NCBI GenBank assembly: GCA_902806375.1
Contig: CADCWK010000205.1
Coordinates: 1 to 5,280, forward strand
Direction: 5' to 3'
From: an uncultured Thermomicrobiales bacterium
GTDB lineage: Bacteria > Chloroflexota > Chloroflexia > Thermomicrobiales > UBA6265
Length of the DNA: 5,280 bases
Shown here: in pieces, positions 1 to 3,706 of the stretch
How the letters are laid out: each line of letters starts with the position of its first letter
How positions within the stretch are numbered: the stretch's first letter is position 1
Program-made: the position numbers and the translations under genes
Notes under the pieces: model-generated
Database searches by the model: none
Seen by the model: only the letters and a program-made list of their open reading frames with translations
Told to the model about the DNA's origin: nothing

Positions 1-413
1 CCGGTGACGGGACGCCGGGAGCTGTCTCGGTCGGCGGCACGACGATCGGGCAGATCATCTGGTCGAACGCCGTCGACCCGGCCACCCAGGCTCCGGCCGA
101 GCCGCTCGAGAGCATCCCTGACGACAGCACCGAGATCTATGCCGCCCTGCCGCTGACGAGCGTCGCCGCCGGGGCGACGATCGCGGCGACGTGGACCTAC
201 AACGGCGAGCCGCTGGAGACGCTGACCTCGTCCGTCACGGCGACGGAGGCGTCGACCGATACCTGGGTGGCCTTCCGGCTGGACCGCGTCGACCCGGCCA
301 CGCCGGTCGCGCGCAGCGAGGCGGACTGGCCGGATGGCGAGTACGGCATCGTGGTCACCGTCGATGGCCAGACCGTCCAGGAGGCCACCGTCATGGTCGA
401 GGAGACGTTCTGA
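1..413 (+). CDS. C-terminal part of an uncharacterised protein with an Ig/Fn3-like beta-sandwich end (5' truncated)
   Basis: The frame is open from the window edge (first complete codon at 3) to a TGA at 411-413, giving 136 visible residues; the start lies outside the window. A Gly/Thr/Ala-rich stretch with a Pro/Glu/Asp-rich linker (about residues 22-42) is followed by alternating hydrophobic/polar segments typical of beta strands: TWTYNGEP at 64-71, TWVAFRL at 87-93, and WPDGEYGIVVTVDGQTVQEA at 109-128. A W-x-x-G-x-Y near the end followed by a V-x-V-x-x-D-G turn is common in the last strands of bacterial extracellular Ig/Fn3-like modules. No catalytic motif, membrane segment or sorting signal is visible in this part. 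By inference it is a secreted or lipid-anchored surface protein whose signal peptide would be upstream. Reading frame confidence is high; the fold and location are inferred only from strand pattern, and the family is not recognised. Confidence 0.75.
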   Translation, partial: GDGTPGAVSVGGTTIGQIIWSNAVDPATQAPAEPLESIPDDSTEIYAALPLTSVAAGATIAATWTYNGEPLETLTSSVTATEASTDTWVAFRLDRVDPATPVARSEADWPDGEYGIVVTVDGQTVQEATVMVEETF

Positions 414-475
414 CCCGCCAGGGTCCCGGACAATGGCCGAGATCCCGGTGGAATCCACCACTGTGGCGCGAGGCT

Positions 476-505
476 TTGCCGCGAGTGGCACGACCCTGTT
501 AGTCT
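476..505 (+). promoter_or_regulatory. candidate sigma70-type promoter for the 638-2341 gene pair
   Basis: TTGCCG at 476-481 matches four of six -35 consensus bases. TAGTCT at 500-505 matches the three most conserved -10 positions (T, A and final T), and the spacer is 18 bases. The local sequence is AT-richer than its surroundings (CTGTTAGTCTTTTCC), which is unusual in this window. Transcription would begin near 512, leaving a leader of about 125 bases before the GTG at 638. The match is weak and based on E. coli-like consensus, so this is a guess guided by position and base composition. Confidence 0.3.
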
Positions 506-530
506 TTTCCGTGTCGCCCTGATCCAGGCA

Positions 531-556
531 ATCGACCCACCGACCGGTGGCTCGAT
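531..556. repeat. imperfect 26-base inverted repeat in the leader (operator or hairpin candidate)
   Basis: The outer arms ATCGA (531-535) and TCGAT (552-556) and the inner arms CCACC (537-541) and GGTGG (546-550) are exact reverse complements. They are separated by one C/C mismatch and a GACC centre. Ten of eleven positions per arm pair. It lies about 80 bases upstream of the small gene and downstream of the candidate promoter, so it could be an RNA hairpin in the leader or a dyad operator for a dimeric regulator. In such GC-rich DNA short palindromes are frequent, but the AT-containing outer arms make this one less trivial. No cognate regulator is present in the window. Confidence 0.4.
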
Positions 557-601
557 CACGGCCCGAACCGTCGTCCGACTCCTCGTTCGTCGTGCCTGAC
601 T

Positions 602-617
602 CCGCCGTCGCCGGCGG
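602..617 (+). other. 6-bp tetraloop hairpin just upstream of a Shine-Dalgarno site
   Basis: CCGCCG (602-607) and CGGCGG (612-617) are perfect complements around a TCGC loop (608-611). The structure ends 10 bases before the AGGAG at 628-632, so in the mRNA it would sit next to, but not cover, the ribosome binding site of the 638 gene. It might shape translation initiation, or be a chance product of high GC. The pairing is seen directly; any role is speculative. Confidence 0.25.
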
Positions 618-627
618 TGATCCCCGC

Positions 628-632
628 AGGAG
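628..632 (+). promoter_or_regulatory. Shine-Dalgarno AGGAG that fixes the GTG start at 638
   Basis: AGGAG stands five bases before the GTG at 638-640. It is the only good ribosome binding site near the candidate starts of this frame: the GTG at 617 lies inside the preceding hairpin and has no purine-rich site, and the ATG at 716 is preceded by a C-rich stretch. It therefore favours a 109-residue product over 116- or 83-residue versions. Confidence 0.65.
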
Positions 633-637
633 TTCCG

Positions 638-967
638 GTGCATTCCCCCTCGCAGGATGGTCGTCGTCCCGGGCCGGGCCTGGTCGACGACCCCGCATCA
701 TCCCCGTCCCGGTATATGCCCTTCGTCTGGCAGTCGGGCAGTCGGCTGCTCCTGATGGATCGGACGGCCTACGGCTGGGCGATCGCCGAGCTGGTGTTCA
801 ACGGGCGCCTCGGGCACTACGAGGGCCGGCGGGAAGCGACCTACGATTCCCCCCGAGAGGCGGCCGGTGTCCTGATGGCGACGCTGATCGGCACGGATCT
901 GGCGACGCAGGAGTCGCTGGCCGACGGCCTGATCGAGTGGGTCGGGGAGTACGCGACCGTCGGCTAG
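638..967 (+). CDS. small uncharacterised protein (109 aa)
   Basis: The family is not recognised. The start is the GTG at 638, five bases after AGGAG; the stop is TAG at 965-967. Residues 1-27 are Pro/Ser/Arg-rich and look unstructured. Residues 28-109 look like a compact soluble domain: PFVWQSGSRLLLMDRTAYGW (28-47), a likely helix AIAELVFNGRLGHY (48-61), then EGRREATYDSPREAAGVLMA (62-81), and a likely C-terminal helix LATQESLADGLIEWVGEY (88-105). There is no signal peptide, membrane span, Cys pair or recognisable catalytic motif. The balanced hydrophobic pattern contrasts with the Arg/Pro/Gly-rich translations of the competing frames and is the main reason to accept it as a gene. It ends 30 bases before the TPM-domain gene on the same strand, suggesting one transcript. 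The ATG at 716 (residue 27) is a possible alternative start that would keep only the structured part, but it lacks a ribosome binding site. Confidence 0.72.
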   Translation: MHSPSQDGRRPGPGLVDDPASSPSRYMPFVWQSGSRLLLMDRTAYGWAIAELVFNGRLGHYEGRREATYDSPREAAGVLMATLIGTDLATQESLADGLIEWVGEYATVG

Positions 968-985
968 GCGGTCGATGTCGCGATC

Positions 986-990
986 GGAGG
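986..990 (+). promoter_or_regulatory. strong Shine-Dalgarno GGAGG for the TPM-domain gene
   Basis: GGAGG is followed by a seven-base spacer (CGATCTG) and then the ATG at 998. This near-ideal site supports the 447-residue start and indicates independent, efficient translation rather than coupling to the upstream stop at 967. Confidence 0.8.
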
Positions 991-997
991 CGATCTG

Positions 998-2341
998 ATG
1001 CGACCGCACCTCGAACGGCTCCGGAGCAGGGTCGCGGCGCGCGGCCGGCTGACCCGTCCGTCGCGTCCCGCGCTGATCGGGGCGGCGCTCGGGCTCGCGT
1101 TACTGCTCGGGTCGCTGAGCGCCCTGATGCGGGGAGCTGACGAGCCCACCACGACCGACTTCGGCGACCGGGTGCCCGGGCAGCGGATCTACGACCAGAC
1201 CGGTCTGCTCTCCAGCGACGACCTGCTCTCGCTGGACCGGCGGGCGGCCGCGATCGAGCGGGCGGGCATCCCGGTCGTGGTCTACATCCGGCCGGTGGAC
1301 GACCGCGCCGACGATACGCGCTCCGACGCGCAGTCGCTGATGCGGTCCTGGGCCGTCGAGACGCGGCCGGGCGCGGCCGATGGGCTGGTCCTGTTCCTCG
1401 ACGTCGATCAACGGGATGCGGCCGTCGACCCGGACCACGTCGTCCTGTTCCCGGGGGACCAGCTCAAGCGCGACCGGCTGCCGGCCATCGAAGCGCAGCG
1501 CATCTCGGCCGGCAGCGTCCGGGGGCTGACGACCGTCGTCGACACGTCACGCGAACTGGCGGCGACCGTGAACTTCAATCTCGCCGCGACGGAGCGCCGG
1601 CTGGCCCTGGGGTTCCCGGTGGCCCCTGGCCCATCCGTCGCCGAGCGCACGGCCACGACCATCGTCCGCTACCTCATTCCGGTCGTCAGCGCCGTGCTGG
1701 CGCTGCTCGCCATGGGGGTGGTCGCGGCGATCTGGCGCGGTCGACCCCGGCCCGCCGCCTGTCCCGCTCCCGACGCGACGCACCCGGAGTCGCCGGTCCT
1801 CCGGGCCGCGCTGGCGGCCAACCGCGTGGATCAGTCCGTCCTGCTCGCCGCCATCGATCGGCTCGCCCAGCAGGGGGCCGTCCTGGTGGTGGGACCGGCC
1901 CGCACCGCCACGGCCCATCCGGCGGGTCCCGGGTGCGTCCGGCTCCTCGACCGGGAGCGGGCACTGGACGGGATCGACCGGGCGGCCTGGGATGACCTGG
2001 CGATGGTCTCGACCGCCGGCATCGTCGACGAGCATGGGCTGACGCGGATCACGCACCGGTCCGGGCCCTTCAGCCGCGCCGTGACCACTGAACTCGAGGG
2101 GCGTGGCTGGTGGGACGCGATGGCTCCCCGGCGGGCCGGGCCTCTCGTCCTGATGAGCCAGGCGCTGCTCGTCGCCGGCGGCGTGACACTGGTCGTCGCA
2201 CTGGCCGTCGGAGAGATCCTGGGACTGGTCGCGATCGTCCTGCTCGTCCTGACGGCGGCGGTCGCGTGGGCCTGCGCTCAGGCGTACCCTCGCGCCACCC
2301 CGCTCGGTCTGGCAGTTGCCGGGCGCGGTCCCGGCGGCTGA
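998..2341 (+). CDS. membrane-anchored TPM-domain protein with DUF2207-like C-terminal half (447 aa)
   Basis: Order of parts: a basic N-terminus; membrane anchor about 25-44; a TPM-type domain (PF04536-like) about 62-195; membrane span 221-246; a Pro-rich linker; a cytoplasmic domain about 263-378; two further spans about 382-404 and 407-427; and a 20-residue tail. The TPM call rests on the typical opening IYDQTGLLSSDDLLSLDRR (64-82), then GIPVVVYIRPVDD (90-102), DGLVLFLDVDQRD (128-140) and a later GLTTVVDTSRELA (176-188). The cytoplasmic part, with LLAAIDRLAQQGAVLVV (282-298), the segment LDGIDRAAWDDL (323-334) and FSRAVTTELEGRGWWD (358-373), resembles the winged-helix-like region of DUF2207 membrane proteins. 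The positive-inside rule places the TPM domain outside the cell. TPM domains occur in thylakoid and bacterial envelope proteins, some with acid phosphatase activity or a role in photosystem II repair; the substrate here is unknown. Family relatives usually continue beyond the PRATPLG-type motif (431-437), whereas this protein stops ten residues later. A strong GGAGG site supports the start, and it is probably co-transcribed with the small gene upstream. Confidence 0.82.
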   Translation: MRPHLERLRSRVAARGRLTRPSRPALIGAALGLALLLGSLSALMRGADEPTTTDFGDRVPGQRIYDQTGLLSSDDLLSLDRRAAAIERAGIPVVVYIRPVDDRADDTRSDAQSLMRSWAVETRPGAADGLVLFLDVDQRDAAVDPDHVVLFPGDQLKRDRLPAIEAQRISAGSVRGLTTVVDTSRELAATVNFNLAATERRLALGFPVAPGPSVAERTATTIVRYLIPVVSAVLALLAMGVVAAIWRGRPRPAACPAPDATHPESPVLRAALAANRVDQSVLLAAIDRLAQQGAVLVVGPARTATAHPAGPGCVRLLDRERALDGIDRAAWDDLAMVSTAGIVDEHGLTRITHRSGPFSRAVTTELEGRGWWDAMAPRRAGPLVLMSQALLVAGGVTLVVALAVGEILGLVAIVLLVLTAAVAWACAQAYPRATPLGLAVAGRGPGG

Positions 2342-2433
2342 GCGGCCCCCGGGCAGTGGCGGCGCGGGGACACATGGTTCCCGGCTTCCCGGAGCGGGAC
2401 GGCGCCGCCCTCGCCGGTGACGACGATCCGCGC
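2342..2433. other. convergent intergenic gap with short GC-rich hairpins, possible bidirectional terminator
   Basis: These 92 bases separate the stops of the plus-strand TPM gene and the minus-strand flippase-like gene, so transcription from both sides must end here or overlap. TCCCG (2387-2391) and CGGGA (2395-2399) form a 5-bp hairpin with a GAG loop. No run of T follows on either strand, so it is not a classical intrinsic terminator. Termination may depend on Rho or on hairpins without a U tract. Only the pairing is seen; the function is inferred from the convergent layout. Confidence 0.25.
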
Positions 2434-3486
2434 TCAGGCCAGGGGCGAGGAGCGGCGCCCGTCGATCGGGCCGACCTCGTCGTCCGGGACGGCGGCGGCC
2501 TGGCGGACGCGGGCGAGCGACAGTTGCTGGCGGGACCATTCGAGGGCGCCCAGCACGGTGATCGGGCCCCAGAGGGCGGCGTGGACCACGATCGCGTAGG
2601 ACAGCGCGACGGTGCGCGGGACATCGAGAGCGCCGTTGACGACCAATACGGTCGCCGTCTCGAACGGGCCGACGTAGCCCGGTGACGACGGGATCAGCGT
2701 CGCGAGGTTGGCGACGCCGGTGGTCATGAGGGCGGCCGCGAAGCTCATCACGCTGGCGAGGTTCCCGCCGAAGCCGAGGGCGATCGTCCAGTACATCCCC
2801 GCCTCCAGCGACCAGGCGACCAGCGACGTCGCGGCGACCAGGGAGAGGTCACGCCGGTTGCGCAGCACACCGAGCCCGGACAGGAACGACGCCATCATCG
2901 TCTCGACCCGGTCGGCGACGCGGGATGGCAGCGGGCCGAGAACCAGCTGGAGCAGCCGGTCGCGGAACGAGCCGCCGAGGGTCAGCACGAACAGGCCGAT
3001 CAGGATCAGGGCGAAGACCACGAAGGCGATCAGCGCGACGTGCTGGAGCTGGGCGGTGAACGAGACGAAGATGGTCGCGACGAGGATGAACGCGAGCATC
3101 GTGAAGCCGTCGAACAGCCGCTCGATGGCGATCGTCGCCAGCGCGGCGCTCTTGCGGACGCCGTACTTCTGCCCGAGGACGAACGAGCGGACGAGTTCAC
3201 CGGTCCGCAGTGGGAGCACGTTGTTGGCGGTGTAGCCGATGACGATGATCGGGAAGGCCTGGCGTGGGGTGATGGTCGCCGCCGGGCGGAGCAGGATGCT
3301 CCAGCGGACCGCGCGGACCAGGACCCCGCCGAAGTACAGGGCGAGAGCGGGGACCAGGTACCAGTAGTTGACGGCCCGCAGCGCGTCCCGGATCTGCCCG
3401 AAATCCTGTCCACGGAAGGCGATCACGAGGAAGACCACGCTGATCGCTACACCGAGGAGTGGTCGCCACAGCCTCTTCACCACCAT
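2434..3486 (-). CDS. flippase-like integral membrane protein, lysylphosphatidylglycerol synthase TM-region family (350 aa)
   Basis: A polytopic membrane protein with about seven to eight hydrophobic segments: roughly 9-24, 43-59, 77-92, 115-140, 147-170, 214-238, 244-265 and 292-315. It carries the family's landmarks (PF03706 / TIGR00374, UPF0104 type): RAVRWSILLRP at 58-68, the hallmark GYTANNVLPLRTGELVRSF at 84-102 (N-x-x-P-x-R-x-G-E), IERLFDG at 121-127, and IPSSPGYVGPFE at 265-276. The length fits stand-alone members; the soluble aminoacyl-lipid synthase domain of full MprF (DUF2156) is absent, so lysyl-phosphatidylglycerol synthesis is not supported. Members are thought to move lipids or lipid-linked intermediates across the membrane; the substrate here is unknown. 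The open frame extends upstream to a potential start at 3633, but those 49 codons are Pro/Arg/Gly-rich and unlike the family, so the ATG at 3484-3486, directly before VVKRLWRPLLG, was chosen. A GTG two codons later (3478-3480), five bases after GGGGGA, is equally possible. The last ~20 residues are a polar tail. Confidence 0.9.
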   Translation of the reverse strand: MVVKRLWRPLLGVAISVVFLVIAFRGQDFGQIRDALRAVNYWYLVPALALYFGGVLVRAVRWSILLRPAATITPRQAFPIIVIGYTANNVLPLRTGELVRSFVLGQKYGVRKSAALATIAIERLFDGFTMLAFILVATIFVSFTAQLQHVALIAFVVFALILIGLFVLTLGGSFRDRLLQLVLGPLPSRVADRVETMMASFLSGLGVLRNRRDLSLVAATSLVAWSLEAGMYWTIALGFGGNLASVMSFAAALMTTGVANLATLIPSSPGYVGPFETATVLVVNGALDVPRTVALSYAIVVHAALWGPITVLGALEWSRQQLSLARVRQAAAVPDDEVGPIDGRRSSPLA

Positions 3487-3570
3487 CCCCCACGCCGTCA
3501 CCGTGACGGTCCGATCCCGCTCGAAACCCTGCCCGCCCGACTGGACCGGTGCGGTCCGCCGGGCCGGGCA

Positions 3571-3576
3571 ACTATA
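3571..3576 (-). promoter_or_regulatory. candidate -10 element (TATAGT) for the flippase-like gene
   Basis: Read on the minus strand, TATAGT matches five of six bases of the TATAAT consensus inside a tract that is otherwise almost pure G and C. Transcription would start near 3564, about 78 bases before the ATG at 3486. No convincing -35 is present at 17-18 bases (only GGGTGC or GGGGTG there). The isolated AT-rich hexamer in the right place and direction is the whole evidence. If real, it would give this gene its own transcript apart from the zinc-ribbon gene upstream. Confidence 0.4.
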
Positions 3577-3628
3577 CGTGACCACCCAGCCGGGCACCCC
3601 GGACCGACGGGCGGCCCCGTCCATCGCT

Positions 3629-3640
3629 GGCACCGGTGCC
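3629..3640. repeat. perfect 12-base palindrome GGCACCGGTGCC
   Basis: The two halves are exact reverse complements with no spacer. It lies in the gap between the zinc-ribbon gene and the flippase-like gene, about 50 bases upstream (minus-strand sense) of the TATAGT candidate. That is a plausible place for a dimeric regulator, but a 12-base GC palindrome is not rare in such DNA. As an RNA it could fold only with a four-base loop and a 4-bp stem. Confidence 0.25.
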
Positions 3641-3667
3641 CGGCTGCGACCGGCGCCGGATGGCCGC

Positions 3668-3699
3668 GCCCGGGACCGGGCCCGGACACCTGCCCGGGC
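3668..3699 (-). terminator. GC-rich nested inverted repeat after the zinc-ribbon gene, possible terminator
   Basis: GCCCGGG (3668-3674) and CCCGGGC (3693-3699) are exact complements enclosing an 18-base loop, which itself holds the palindrome CCGGGCCCGG (3676-3685). The structure begins eight bases after the minus-strand stop at 3707, the expected place for a transcript end. No T tract follows on the minus strand, so it does not meet the classical intrinsic-terminator pattern. It may act with Rho, protect the 3' end, or do nothing. Confidence 0.35.
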
Positions 3700-3706
3700 T
3701 CAGGCG

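Noticed and set aside
447..459. GGTGG/CCACC hairpin after the first gene as an intrinsic terminator
   Set aside because: The stem is only five pairs with an AAT loop and no T run follows; the TTTT at 505-508 is too far away to belong to it.
547..1140. 197-codon plus-strand frame overlapping the small gene and the start of the TPM gene
   Set aside because: Its translation is Arg/Gly/Asp-rich without a hydrophobic core, has no ribosome binding site, and overlaps two better-supported genes; it is a high-GC shadow frame.
1547..2539. 330-codon minus-strand frame opposite the TPM-domain gene
   Set aside because: The translation is Pro/Arg/Gly/His-rich low complexity, as expected for the antisense of GC-rich coding DNA, while the opposite strand codes recognisable domains and membrane spans.
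2434..3486. Assignment as full MprF (lysylphosphatidylglycerol synthase)
   Set aside because: Only the transmembrane flippase-like region is present; the soluble aminoacyl-transfer domain is missing from this gene and from its neighbours in the window.
3487..3633. Upstream 49-codon extension of the flippase-like gene
   Set aside because: The extension lacks similarity to the family, is Pro/Arg/Gly-rich, and covers the TATAGT promoter candidate; family members normally begin near the KRLWRPLLG segment.
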